From: Pyrus communis
Lineage: Eukaryota; Streptophyta; Magnoliopsida; Rosales; Rosaceae
Reading direction: 5' to 3'
NCBI RefSeq assembly: GCF_963583255.1
Contig: NC_084803.1
Coordinates: 5,576,121-5,640,120 of the forward strand
DNA length: 64,000 nucleotides
Shown in pieces: positions 1 through 11,535 of the stretch (positions are counted from its first letter, which is position 1; each line of letters begins with the position of its first letter). The notes under the pieces were generated by a model that was not told where the DNA came from, made no database searches, and saw only the letters and a program-made list of their open reading frames with translations. A program made the position numbers and the translations under genes.

Positions 1-550
1 TGGATTGGAGGAGATTGGACCAGGTAAAGGCCTCATTAAACCCAGGCCCATTTTCTTGTTTTCAAACCCAACAAAAAAACTGAGATTTGCCCCAAGCAAG
101 AAACAAAAAACCTGATTGGTATCTTCTGTAGCCTTGACTGCTTATGTAGAAAACACTTTTGTTCGTACAAACTTATATCAGAAGAATGGTTGAAATCCAA
201 AATGATCTTTGTAGTGTTTTCTGATAGAAGTGCTTTCGATTGTAAAAAGAACTTTTAACCTCTACAAAGAAAAAAATATATATTTATTTATGATTTATTT
301 CGCCCCGTTAAATAAAAATAAAAACACATCTACCACTCAACTCCCTCTCCGACCATGGTTGTCACCTTGTCGGACAAAGAGAGAGTGAAAAGCTTATGCC
401 AATGTATCATTCCCCTGGTATCGGTGGAGTTTGGTCTCTTCTCTATTAGAAGAATGATACGTTAAATAACCAGTAAAGATTGAATTAATTTTGAGTGTAA
501 CCAGTTGTATACATCCAGTAATAAGGAAGTTTTTCTCGTTAAAAATTGAC
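1..550. other. Intergenic, no gene seen
   Basis: AT-rich sequence with an A-run near 270. No long frame and no repeat boundary that I could define. Confidence 0.5.
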
Positions 551-553
551 TTA

Positions 554-763
554 GGGCTCGTTTGGATGTGCTTTTAAAATAACTGAAAGCACTTTTATAG
601 AAAATATTTTTGGGTTTCAAAAGCGTTTAAAGTGTTTTCTGCAAAAAGAAAGCACTTTAAGTGCTTTTTCATGATTTATTTGCATATTTACTAATGATTG
701 GTTCTAAAAACATTTTCACCAAAAGTATTTTCAGTCATTTCAAAAGTATATCCAAACGAGTTC
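554..763. mobile_element. Tourist-like MITE (PIF/Harbinger type)
   Basis: Terminal inverted repeats begin GGGCTCGTTTGGATGTGCTT and end AAGTATATCCAAACGAGTTC. The element is 210 bases long and flanked on both sides by TTA (551-553 and 764-766), the 3-base duplication typical of PIF/Harbinger elements. The interior is AT-rich and non-coding. Confidence 0.75.
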
Positions 764-1380
764 TTAAGCATTTGCTTGATTCCACATAAGCACTTTGCCT
801 ACTACATGAATTCTTCTTTTTTGGGGAATTCCATTTGCTAGTATCAAAAAGCTTAATTAAGCACTTGACTTAAGCAACCGAAGGAAGAAACCAAGACAAC
901 GGAGCTAGCTGGGATGGCAAAGTGGTAAATACGCCCCCACCACAGCACCAAAAATTGAAAAAGAAAAGGACTTGGGCTTGCAATGCAAGGCTGTCGGGCT
1001 TTTCCATGAGAAATCAGGCCTTTCCTTAATTCATTTGACTAAGCAACCTCTGGTCAACGCAAACTCTCAGTTACACGTACAAAAGTTGCCAAGTAACTTG
1101 GCCATGCGGCATTGCATACAGCTTTGATACCCTTTCTCGTTACATTGTAACATTTTACCTCTCCTGACGCTAAGGAAAGTCATGATGGTTAGGCATTTTT
1201 TTTCTAACACAGTGCATCTCGTGTTAAAATTTTTGTTTTCTTTGTTGTTTTAAAGTAGTTATATCGTTTGTATTAAAATAATGAATATAATTCTTGCTTC
1301 ATTTTGACGATCAAATTCTAATTACTTTTTGCTTTCCTTTTAGCTTTATCAGTGGATACCTTAATTAATGTTTACTTTAA

Positions 1381-1497
1381 TGAAAAATCATATTTTTACA
1401 CTAAAAAATTCTATCATGATACTATTCACTTTACCTTTTATTTTGTCCTTATCGTTAAAACTAAAAGTTTTCAAACTCTTTTCATTAGTTTTCCTTT
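1381..1497. repeat. Dispersed repeat, copy 1
   Basis: It shares about 110 bases with 15554-15666, including TATTTTGTCCTTATCGTTAA and CATGATACTATTCACTTTAC, at roughly 80-85% identity by eye. Non-coding; the short open frame through it is incidental. Confidence 0.6.
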
Positions 1498-1680
1498 AAT
1501 AATATGCATCCTATTATTTATTTATTTATTTTCTAAAGCAACCCAGGTTCTTCATTATTTACAAACCTCTTCCCTTATACTTCTTTTTCTATCAAAAACA
1601 TATTTCTTTGTATTTCCTTTAGCCTTTCTTGCATGCACGTTATCGTAAACTACATGGTGATGAATCATCAACCCAGGCAA

Positions 1681-2320
1681 AGATGGCAATGGGGCATATT
1701 AGGTTCGGATGTGCCATCCCCATACCCGAACCCGTTTATTTTCCCCGAACCTAAACCTGTAGAATTCTCGAATAGTTTTTCCCCATAACCGAACCTGTTG
1801 GATGACGAATTTGTGATCAAGAAACGGTTTTCCCCATTATGATATTTATATATTTATATTAATAACTTGTACAAGTTTTCAAAGTCTAGCATGAGTCTTC
1901 ACTGCTGGGCACACTGCACCCTCTGAGCACCATCATGCATGTCATCATCCTCATCACAGGCCTCTTGCTGAGGCTGCTGCTGCTTCCTCCTCATCTCCTC
2001 CTCCATGTTCACATCATGCAGAGTCGTCTCCTCACACTCGTCCACCTCCATATCCGTGAGGCTTCAATGCATGATTATTAACAACTCCTTTTCATACAAT
2101 AAATATTTATATTTTTTTATTCATTGATGAAATGGTTCGGTTTCGGGTATGGGTTTGGGGCGGATACCCCAATAACCATAACTAAACCTGAAACTGAAAA
2201 TTTTACCTGACGGTTACCCATAACCTTAAAATATCCAAAATTTTATGCTTGAAACCGAATCATTTGGATCGGTTACTGTGGGGATCAGATTTGACGGGTT
2301 AAATTGTCATCCCAAAACCC
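1681..2320. mobile_element. Decayed element with weak terminal inverted repeats
   Basis: Both ends are rich in CCCCATACCCGAACCCG-type and inverted GGGTATGGGTTTGGGG-type motifs, and the outer ends AGATGGCAATGGGG and TTGTCATCCC are complementary in part. The middle has a short CATCATCC/CTCCTCCT-rich stretch. No transposase is visible. Probably a non-autonomous DNA element; boundaries approximate. Confidence 0.4.
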
Positions 2321-2355
2321 TTGCATGATTTATATCTAAATTCTAAAGTTAAGTT

Positions 2356-2517
2356 ACTTGGTACTACGGTTTAGTGGTATTCATCTTTACTTGTAAGTGA
2401 GAGGTATTAGGTTCGATTCTTGCCAAAGGCGAATTTGAACCATATCATTTCTAACTCATTTTAAGGCTAAACTCATCCACTCCTTTTAATATAAACAATA
2501 TCATTTGCTAAAAATAA
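2356..2517 (+). repeat. tRNA-derived SINE, copy 1
   Basis: A box-A-like GGTTTAGTGGTATTC and a box-B GGTTCGATTCT are 50 bases apart, followed by a tail ending in TTTGCTAAAAATAAA. It aligns along its whole length with 50780-50939 (shared CACTTGTAAGTGAGAGGT-like core and GAATTTGAACCATATCATT), so both are copies of one Pol III retroposon. Confidence 0.7.
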
Positions 2518-2518
2518 A

Positions 2519-2640
2519 GGGAATTGTTATTAACACCTCAAAAATTTAATTTGACACTCCAAACTTTCTATAATTAGAAAGAAAATTACACTTATAAAGA
2601 GTATAAAATAAAATTTTTGAAGCGCTAATAACAATTTCCA
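2519..2640. mobile_element. Small MITE, family A copy 1
   Basis: Inverted ends GGGAATTGTTATTAACACC and GCGCTAATAACAATTTCC pair. The interior includes CACTCCAAACTTTCTATAAT. Two further copies lie at 3299-3417 and 42852-42973. Confidence 0.65.
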
Positions 2641-3063
2641 AAAAAAAAAAAAACAACAACATATCGGGTTGGAACATCTCACAAAGGGCAATGCGTTATT
2701 GATTCACGACACGTGTCATTGACCACCGTCGGTTTAGCCTTACGACACGAGCGAAAGCACGCACATGGGCAGCTGATATTACTCTATCTCGTGCAAACTG
2801 GACCCCACGCCAAATAAAATATATGTCAAATATTTTTCAAAAAACGCTTCAAAATTTTAATTATAAATTTTTTATATAAATATACAGAGAATTTAAGTGC
2901 ACAATTAAGTTTTTATAATGTCGATAATATTTTTCCGGGTAGAAAATAATTAATAATATTACCAAAAAAATTGATTAAAAGACGAAATAATATGTGAAAA
3001 ACGAAAACCCTCCAAGCCAACCTACAGCTCTCTTTATCAGGCTTTCCTTTTAATTCGGAAGCA

Positions 3064-3240
3064 TTTTTGCTGACCACTATTTTGTGTGATGTATGTTTAC
3101 CATCCTATTTATCATCGTTAGATGAGTTTGAATTTCGAGATTTGTGTAGTGGATAAACACAAATCTTAAAATTCAAACTCATCTAATGGTGATAAATTGG
3201 GTGATGAGTATACACCACACTAAATGATGGTCAACAAAAA
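3064..3240. mobile_element. Fold-back MITE with near-complete hairpin
   Basis: Arms of about 80 bases, starting TTTTTGCTGACCACTATTTT and ending ATGATGGTCAACAAAAA, are inverted copies. The inner arm TTAGATGAGTTTGAATTT pairs with AAATTCAAACTCATCTAA. The loop is under 20 bases, so nearly the whole element could fold into one hairpin. Confidence 0.75.
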
Positions 3241-3298
3241 TATATTCTTTTAATTCACGCAAAAAGTGAGAAAGAAAAGAAAATTATCAAAAAAATAA

Positions 3299-3417
3299 GG
3301 AAATTGTTATTAGCACTTCAAAAATCTCATTTTACACTTCTCACAAATGTATTTTTCTTTCTAATTATAGTAAGTTTGGAGTGCAAAATGAGATTTTTGA
3401 AATGCCAATATCAATTA
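3299..3417. mobile_element. Small MITE, family A copy 2
   Basis: Ends GGAAATTGTTATTAGCAC and GAAATGCCAATATCAATTA pair, as do the inner CAAAAATCTCATTTTACAC and GTGCAAAATGAGATTTTTG. Same family as 2519-2640 but with the spacer in the opposite orientation. Confidence 0.65.
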
Positions 3418-3419
3418 TT

Positions 3420-6085
3420 AAAAAATAAAATAAAAAAATTTAAGAGCAATAAATAAGAACAGTAACACCTATCCAATTCTAGCCCAGACTTAACTTGAGA
3501 TTGGTGCCATCAGATTCGGGACCCACCTCACTCAAGCCAGCACTTCTCGATGTCTGCCACGTGGTGACTACCCGACATTCAACAGTGTGATTACCATCAT
3601 CTATTTGTCGCTCCGGAAAGTGTTCACCGCCCATGAGCTTAAATTATGCATGTTAATTGGACGACGTCGTTTCTCGTTCTTTTTTTTTTTGGTAGAAAGA
3701 TTAGATTGTTGGAGGAGGTAGAGAGAGTTACTGTTTGTTGGGGGCAATCTAATCAAAATTCAATGGCATTGGAATCAAATTGTTCCTAACCCTACTTAAC
3801 ACAAATAAAATTTTGAAACATGAAAGGTATGATAGCTTTTTTCTCTTTTTAACCTATATAATTTGATCGTATTTAATTATTGAACTTGAATTTGAATTTG
3901 TTTTCCGTTGTTTAGATAAATTTAACATAATTATCATATATGTTTGGAAAAAAATATTTATTTTTCTTCTTTCAATTATTCTTTGAAAAACATAAGCGTG
4001 TCGAATAATTATTCATTCACGCATACAAAAAACAAATACGAGGTAATTAATATGACTTTAATTTCTTTGATGAGCAATATTAGACGATGGATAGCCGAAC
4101 ATATAATTTCAGTGCAAGGATAAATGTTTTAACAAACTATGTTACAGACAACTTGCTAATAACCATGAATTTCTTCTAACTGAATAGTATTTGGAGCAGC
4201 AAAATATATAGTAGTGTGATTAGATTTTTGGATTTAAAAGTTATTGACCGAAATAACATTAATTGTATATCTAATTTAAGAAAATATGATACATCACACG
4301 TGTGCATTCAATCATAGAGAATTAGAGAGTGACTATTTCTAACAGCAAACTTTACATACCATTATACTTGCATCGTGTAAGTTAGTTTTTCAATAATTGT
4401 AAGGCAGATTATCTAATCTAGTAGCTAGTAAAAGAAAAGTGTCTTACTCGTTCACAATCCTACGCGGCAAGGCGAGGTGACAAGTGAAACCCTATATGGC
4501 AGGGTAGTAGTAAGAGGTAAACACGTTGGGAAGATCCCAGCCGTTGATTAGCTGAAGTCGAGCTGCAACCGTCGTGCTCACAAGTGAGGCCTTCCCATTA
4601 AATAAACCATTTTGCACAGAGATTAGCTAGGGAAAAAAAAAAAAAAAAAACGAATATTATAAGTAATTAAAAATTGTGTAAAAATCAGAAGAAGAAAAAA
4701 GATAAAATTATTAAAAAATAAAAAAAATAAAATAAAAGCAGAGGAATCGGTCTGTATAAACTTGGACGCTAATGCACAAGTCTTAGCGACAAACCTGCTA
4801 GATCGGTTCCTAAGGGGTTGAATTTTAACTCTTAATCACGTTTTATGTTAAATAATCCAATTAAAAAATCACGTGAACTTTACGATTTTACCCTCCATGC
4901 ATCACGACTGTTAACCTTGTGTTGCCAATTTTGCCCATGCCTAAGTAGTCCAGTGCAAAAGCAACACGAACATGTGATGCACTTGAATGATTCTGTGCGG
5001 TACGTGCCGTGATTATTGTTGTACAACCGGGTGATCATCCACATCATCATCCATGCACGTGCATCTGATTTGACACCCTTGATAAAGAGTGGGTCCTCTT
5101 AGTGTAGTTGTTAGATTAATTTCTTAGTTTGGATGTTAAACTATAATAAGTGACGGAGCCATTAAGGGACCAAAATGGTCTTTGGCACATTTTATCTTAT
5201 TTTATTCTTATTACTATAACAGATGTTGTTGTACATCAGTCTAATACCTTTAAAATTTAAGTGTGTTATCAATTCAAACTTTTTCCCGTTTTAAAGCAGG
5301 CATCATTTTTTCTCTTAATCGTTCTTCTTTTGATGTAGTCTTCACTTTATCTCCTTATTCTATTAGCTTTTCTTTGGCCTTAACTTATCTTTTTTAAAAA
5401 AAGAAATTGGTTACTCTTTAGCTTATATTCGGGTTTCTTGATTTGTGCAATGCTTTTAGTTTTCTTTGTTGAATCTAAAGTCTTTCAATTTTTATGCAAA
5501 TTACTCTAACCTCTCATGTTATGAGTTCAAATTACCCATATATGTGAGATGCCCTCACAGACATGAAATTCTAGCTTTGTCACTGACTATAATATACACA
5601 TGTATTTTACTGTGACTTTTTCGCATCGTAGTATTGTACTTGGTCGGAATGCCTCTCTAAAGGCGTGCCAATCATAAATAAGTATATCTCTTAAGTCTAA
5701 CGTATCATTTATTCAACTGTTAATAATACAACACACTAAATTCATTAATTAGTAACACTATGCAGCAATGTAACTATCTCAGTCTAAGATTTTCTTTCCT
5801 GTTAAAGCAAATGATAAATGGCAAATGGGCAAAACTTGAACACAAAAGAAGCGACAAGAGCCAAAAGGGCACAAAAGTAAACATGGCGAGATTTCTCTTT
5901 AAATCAAAATTAAAGGCTCTTTAAATTTTTGTTGTAATAAGTGATTTTCTTATCTTTTCTTTTAAAATTAAAAAATTTGCTTTAATTTTTAATTTTTAAA
6001 TTTTTTAGAGAGGGGGTGACTTTTATTTTTGCTCTCGTCAAAATCCACCATTTTAGGTGTCCGTCTGTCCCTCTTGAAGCGCAAA
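3420..6085. promoter_or_regulatory. Intergenic / upstream region of the GATA gene
   Basis: No gene. CACGTG (G-box core) palindromes occur at 3558, 4297, 4870 and 5056, with one more at 2710. There is an A-run at 4630-4650. Any control of the GATA gene by these sites is an inference. Confidence 0.4.
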
Positions 6086-6190
6086 ATAAACCCTCTCAGC
6101 TCTCTCCCTCTTCCTACACTTTCTCTCTCACTCCTCCCTCACTACTTTCCCTCTCCTCTCATTCCCTCCCTTTCCTCATTGCCTTAACTC
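6086..6190 (+). promoter_or_regulatory. CT-rich leader upstream of the GATA gene
   Basis: A pyrimidine-rich stretch (repeated CTCTC/TCCCTC) lies 75-180 bases before the GATA start codon. Such Y-patches are common around plant transcription starts and 5' UTRs. No convincing TATA box was placed, so the transcription start is not fixed. Confidence 0.45.
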
Positions 6191-6265
6191 CAAGGCCCAA
6201 AAAAAAACCAGAAAATAACCCAAGAAAATAATTACTGACTAAAATTCTAGAGCTCCCTTGCAGCC

Positions 6266-7642
6266 ATGGAAGCTCCGGAGTATTACCAGAACTCTTTCTG
6301 CCCGCAATTCGCACCCGAAAAGCGCCACCCCTTCGACAACAACAAGACCGCCGTTGGTAGTGGTGGCGGGGACCACTTCAAGGTGGAGGACCTCCTCGAC
6401 TTTTCCAATGACGACGACGCTGTCATTACCGACGGCGGCTGTCCTGCTGCTGCTGTTTTCGAGAACGCTGCCGGAAACTCCACCGACTCTTCGACACTCA
6501 CCGTCATGGACAGCTGCAATTCTTCCTCCTTGTCGGGCTCCGAACCCCTTTTCGGGTCCCGGAATCTCGCCGACGGCCCCTTATCCAGTGAACTCTGCGT
6601 CCCGGTATATAATTTGGTTATTTTTTTGGGTCAATTTGATTTTTGAATTTGTTTTTCAATCCCAAAAATAAAAAACGACAAAATAATGATTGAATTTTAA
6701 TGAATCGAGTTGTCGGCGTTACGCAGTTTGTCACTTGGCCTGCCTACAGTTCTTCGGAATTCGAAATGCAAAAAATGGAAAATTTAAAATTTAAATTTAA
6801 GTGGGGTTTTGATTAATTAATTGTTTATGTGAATTTTGAATTATTTGTTTTTACAGTACGACGATTTGGCTGAGCTCGAATGGCTGTCTAATTTCGTGGA
6901 GGAGTCGTTTTCCAGTGAGGACCTTCAGAGGCTGCAGCTGATATCCGGAATGAAAGCCCGAACCGACGAGGCCGCCTCCGAAACCCGACAACTCCAACCG
7001 GACCCCACCCGAACCAACAACAATCCTTACAGCAATTCCAACCCGATATTCAACCCGGAAGTTTCGGTACCAGCCAAGGCCCGAAGCAAGCGGTCCCGGG
7101 CCGCCCCCTGCAACTGGACCTCCCGCATCCTCCTCCTCGCCTCGACTAAGGAACAATCCAACGTTCTGGTGTCGGCGGCGGAGGCGGCGACACCGCTACC
7201 GCAGCCGTCAAGCACCGGGAAGAAGACGGTGAAGTCGGCACCGAAAAAGAAGGAGAGCCAGGAAGGTTCGGGCGGCGGGCACGGTGACGGGAGGAAGTGC
7301 CTGCATTGCGCGACGGACAAAACGCCGCAGTGGCGGACGGGGCCGATGGGTCCGAAGACACTGTGTAATGCGTGCGGGGTTCGGTACAAGTCGGGTCGGC
7401 TCGTGCCAGAGTACCGACCCGCGGCGAGCCCGACGTTCGTTCTGACGAAGCACTCCAACTCACACCGTAAGGTACTGGAGCTGCGGCGGCAGAAGGAGAT
7501 GGGAAGGGCGCAGCAGACGTATATTCACCAGGTGCCGCCTCCGCACCACCACCACCATCAGAATATGGTCTTTGACGTAAGCAACGGCGAAGATTACTTG
7601 ATTCATCAGCACGTGGGGCCCGATTTCCGGCAGCTGATCTAG
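6266..7642 (+). CDS. Class I GATA zinc-finger transcription factor (GATA5/9/12-like)
   Basis: Nuclear DNA-binding regulator that recognises GATA motifs. Exons are 6266-6604 and 6857-7642. The intron has a GTATAT donor and TTTTTACAG acceptor, is in phase 0, and the product is 374 aa. The zinc finger is at residues 261-286 with the plant pattern C-x2-C-x18-C-x2-C (starts [12 protein letters not shown], ends CNAC). A basic QxxR-type tail follows ([14 protein letters not shown], then [16 protein letters not shown]). N-terminal features are an acidic motif ([13 protein letters not shown]), a second acidic segment at the start of exon 2 ([17 protein letters not shown]) and a basic KARSKRSR stretch near residue 186 that probably acts as a nuclear localisation signal. 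A His run lies near residue 341. Length and motif order match the class I family (Arabidopsis GATA5/9/12); which member is orthologous cannot be settled here. The ATG is the first in frame after a CT-rich leader. Exon 2 is GC-rich compared with its surroundings. Confidence 0.95.
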
Positions 7643-8541
7643 TGGAGAAGCGAGAGTTAGCTAAAACTAGGCAACTTTTCGAGGTTAATTTAGTGGGGCC
7701 CAGCTGATCTTCTTCTTTTTTTCTTTTTGTTAATTAGACAATTTCGTCTTCGTAATGTTATTTTCTTTTTCTAAAATTCAATTGAGCAAAATGCACACTG
7801 GTTTTGTTCATAGCGAAAAAGTTCCTTTCTTAAAACAAACAAAGAAAAAAATTACCACAAAATAGTTCGAAGTCGACTGAACTCCACTAACGTCCTTAAA
7901 AAAGAAAAACAAATATCTATTTTGACTTACAAGAATTCATCATGCACTCATCTCTATTGTGAAAATAATTTCCATTGAACATAATTCATATCTTTTCATT
8001 GGGAAACCATCATAATTCGTTTGCCCTTACCACGTTGTTTAGGATTTGAAATTGCGTCCAGTGCGTTTAAAAGAGTTGGAGTAGTATCATCTTCATCATG
8101 AATCATCATCTTCGTCATCATTGTTATTAAGAAATAACCCTAATTTCCAAGTTAATGATTCGTTTTCTACATGAATTAACACTACTTTTTCCCCATATCT
8201 AGGGTTTGTATGCATGATATTTATATGTAATTAAGGTAATTATTGGCAAAAATTGTTCATGGGGACAGACTCCAGATGATTGAAATGGAATTTTGATGTA
8301 TACATGTTATAGTTGTCCAAATGTGCACCCACTATGTTGGTCTGGTAAGAGATAATCATGTTATCTTGTTGACAACCCACCATCACCAAGTGAAAGGTCT
8401 CCAAACCTAATCATAATTTTCATCACAACAATTGCTGGACTCCACCCTGTTTAATCTATCTCGTCCTGTTTAGTAATTAAGTACCCATCATTCACACAGC
8501 TAAAACTAATCTTATTTTGTTTTGTTTTCTTTATCGGTTTG
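7643..8541. other. GATA 3' UTR and intergenic DNA
   Basis: The GATA 3' UTR probably covers the first 150-200 bases. The rest is AT-rich with no gene or clear repeat up to the TRIM. Confidence 0.45.
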
Positions 8542-8883
8542 TGTTAGGAGTGAATCTCGTTTTGGAGAAATGAGAGGCCTTATATGTACTTTTAAGAAGT
8601 TGGGCTACTCCTTATATTGCCAATTGGAATTATGGTGCAACATCAACTTTCTTCATGGTATCAGAGCAAGTTGTACCATGTGTGAAGCTCAACAACCACA
8701 AATGCTCCATGTCACCTGATTTGTGAGTCCACGTGTTAGGTTTGAAAATTTGCCACACGTGAGGGGTTGTGTTGAGAGTGAATCCAACATCGGCAAAATG
8801 AGGGACTTTGCATATGCTTATAAGTAATTGGGTTGTTCCTCATATTACTTATTAGTTTTACGGTAGAACCTCGTCTTTATTCA
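8542..8883 (+). mobile_element. Complete TRIM retrotransposon (114-bp LTRs)
   Basis: LTR1 is 8542-8655 and LTR2 is 8770-8883, both 114 bases. LTR1 is followed directly by the primer-binding site TGGTATCAGAGC (8656-8667), complementary to initiator tRNA-Met. LTR2 is preceded by a purine-rich CGTGAGGGG tract. The element is flanked by a perfect GTTTG duplication (8537-8541 and 8884-8888). The LTRs differ at roughly a third of positions, so it is old. It has no coding capacity, as expected for a TRIM. Confidence 0.85.
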
Positions 8884-11320
8884 GTTTGACACGAATGACA
8901 ATAAAGGCGTCAAATACAGAAATTCGATTGCAGAGTATATCATGTTAACTGCCTGAGCTACAAGCCTTGAAAGCATATTAACCGAGGTTCGTGGCTAAGT
9001 TTTCCTTCTTCTTCTTTTTTTCCTGTTTCACACAAATGATACTGATAAAAATAATACGAAAACTCAAATAAAGAGTAATTCATCTTAACTGCTTGAGCTA
9101 CAAACTTATTGCACAACAGTAAATTACAATGTTATTTTTAATTTACAGATTTTTATTTGAAGAATAGAAAGGAAGATTACTACTAGTCTAATATTATATA
9201 TTTTTGCATGAATTTCAGTGAAAAACTGATTGAAGCCAGTGGGGGGATTTTAACCATTTCAGAGAATGTTAGAAAGAAGAGGCAGATTATTTTCACATCG
9301 TTTTCTGCTGCAAGAAATTCGGTTGGCAGATTTTGTTATTTTCTCACTTTTGAAGACATGGGGAAAATCAAATACGAAATTCCCGATGAAAAGGAAAATG
9401 ATTGAGGATGCATGTATTTCGCAAAATCCACACTTTTTCTATCATTTTATTGCACGTGGTTTCACTTCCACAATAATTCAGCGTTAAGTCTACAAGTACT
9501 TGGACCAAGGCCACAGTAATACAAGTTAGTCCCTAGTTTGTCTTCAATTTTTTTGGTTTCCTAATTTATTTATTTATTTAAAAGAGGATTAGCGGATAGT
9601 TTCGTTCCGGCAATTCACTCTTTCGAGAGTTGGAGAGACTCACAGAGGCGTTTTAATTTTTTCCTAACCATCATCGTATGATTCATCAGCACCAGGATTT
9701 AAACCTAGAACTTGCTATGTGTAATACAGTCCTAAAATTTGTCCCCAACCATTTATTTATAAATAAATTATTCGTGTTGAACTTGGGTCAAACCAAATAC
9801 CATTTCAAAGCGAGGTTTGGTATTTAGGGTTCCTCACAAATACTTCAAAACTCCTTTACATGAGAAAAACGGCTTAAAATTCTGTTATCATTCACGAATA
9901 GAAAATTATAAAGTTAACCGTTATCTCACTTGATTGTTATTACATTGTAAAAATGAAGTGTTTTGTAGTAAACTGATTCTTTAAGCGTATGCCTATGATG
10001 AAATTATGCATTGTTAGCAGTGTAAACTAATTTAGTGTGCAAAGGTTTTGTAGCCCAGTTGATTAGAACGTTAACCTTTGTATTTGAAGCCTCAAGTTTA
10101 AATTTGATTCTTCACACCTCGATCGTACAAAAAAGTTATTTTCTAGTAAATGAAAAATAAATTGTTAATTGAAGTCGACAAATGCTATGATATTGCATAT
10201 ATGTGCATGGAGGATCCGAGGCGGTGCTGATCCAGAGATCTGTTAATTAAGTTTAATTTGTACATTGTCCTATAAATTAGTGATATTTTCTTAAGCTGGC
10301 CTTCTAATTTGTACGATTTTCTGTCTCTGAAATTTGATTTGCTTCTTATCGTTGGCCAACAAAGTAAACAGGAAAAATAATAAGAAATTAAGCAGGGAAC
10401 CTTTAACCTTAGTAGTACTGGTGGGAATAATAATTAATTTAAATAAAAAATTGCTTCTTTAATTATTAAATAGTTAATTCTGTTGAATATTTGTACATTA
10501 GCGTGAGGGTGTCGCAAAGTTTGCGGTGGTCACGTGCCTCTTTTTCATGCCCTCATGCACCCCAGTCTCACTGGTTTATGATGCCATCACTGACAAACGC
10601 AAACACACCAGTTTCTGCATTAATATTAATTTGTAACAAACAATAAAAATAATATTAATCTTATAATAAAACTGAACATATTACTTTGGGATTAAATGAC
10701 AAGGGGGAAATGGAAATGACAAGTAAATTGCAGGTGGTTGATTGTTGCTTTGGTTACAGTTTTCCTTTTTAGTTTAATAAGTTTTGAATTTGAACACTCC
10801 TTTTTTTTTTCAATGTAATTTAATGTAGAATATCGTGACTCTTCATCCACTGGAGAAGAAAATGCTCTAATTTTCCATTCTTATATGAGGTTGAAAGGTT
10901 TATTAGCAATTGGTCAGCACAAAGTGATTCATCATACTCAAACATGAGCCGATGTTTTGAAACAGAATGAGAAAATTTGGATTTGATTAATTCCACTCAT
11001 AAGATTCGGAACAATTGGAAAATTACGTTACATTCTAGTTAGGATTAAGAATTAGGATAATACGAAATCGAGATCAAAATTCAAAAGTGAATTAATTCTA
11101 TAACATTTGACCTAGTAAGGAAATGAGAATCCCTTCAACCACACTTCATGGAAGAAAAAGCAACTCCACTCAATAAAATGACCAAATCAAGCAAAGGTGA
11201 GAAGACTGCTCATTTAGTTGGGAGGATTAGTTTAAAGCTTAATACTACTTAACATGGTCATTAGTCACTAATTGAAATCTTTGAAACCAAAAGTAGTAAA
11301 TGGCTTCCATGCATGGGGCA
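8884..11320. other. Intergenic, no gene seen
   Basis: AT-rich; short frames near 9208-9487 lack codon bias or any known motif. One tentative SINE at 10043 is listed separately. Confidence 0.5.
10043..10140 (+). repeat. Possible tRNA-derived SINE
   Basis: A box-A-like TAGCCCAGTTGATTAGAA is followed about 35 bases later by a degenerate box-B (AAGTTTAAATTTGATTC). It resembles the copy at 23025-23130 in its box A. The ends are not clear. Confidence 0.4.
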
Positions 11321-11330
11321 TATGTACATG

Positions 11331-11525
11331 GAATTGGATCCTCTCCGAGGCAATGCCTCGGGATCCTGCTGACCGACATGGACCGTTGGATTTTGATCCA
11401 ACGGCTACAAATAGGAGGTCCTTCTAAAGTTATAATAATTGTAGCCGTTGGATCAAAATCCAATAGCCTATGTTGTTCGATCAGTAGAATCCCGAGGCAT
11501 TCCCTCGGGGAGAGGATCCAATTCC
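11331..11525. mobile_element. Mutator-like MITE with 10-bp target duplication
   Basis: Inverted ends GAATTGGATCCTCTCC and GGGAGAGGATCCAATTC enclose paired inner arms (GTTGGATTTTGATCCAACGG against CCGTTGGATCAAAATCC). The element is flanked by TATGTACATG at 11321-11330 and 11526-11535. A 9-10-base duplication points to the Mutator superfamily. It is 195 bases long and non-coding. Confidence 0.8.
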
Positions 11526-11535
11526 TATGTACATG

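Noticed and set aside
1352..1648. 98-codon plus-strand frame
   Set aside because: It runs through a dispersed non-coding repeat, with Phe/Leu-rich composition from T-rich DNA.
2390..2430. tRNA gene at the box A/box B sequences
   Set aside because: No cloverleaf can be formed; it is the head of a SINE with a second copy at 50.8 kb.
6258..6671. 137-codon alternative frame over GATA exon 1
   Set aside because: Out of frame with the zinc-finger exon, and the composition is a shifted reading of the real exon.
7027..7463. Three long minus-strand frames opposite GATA exon 2
   Set aside because: They are shadows caused by the high GC content of the real exon on the plus strand.
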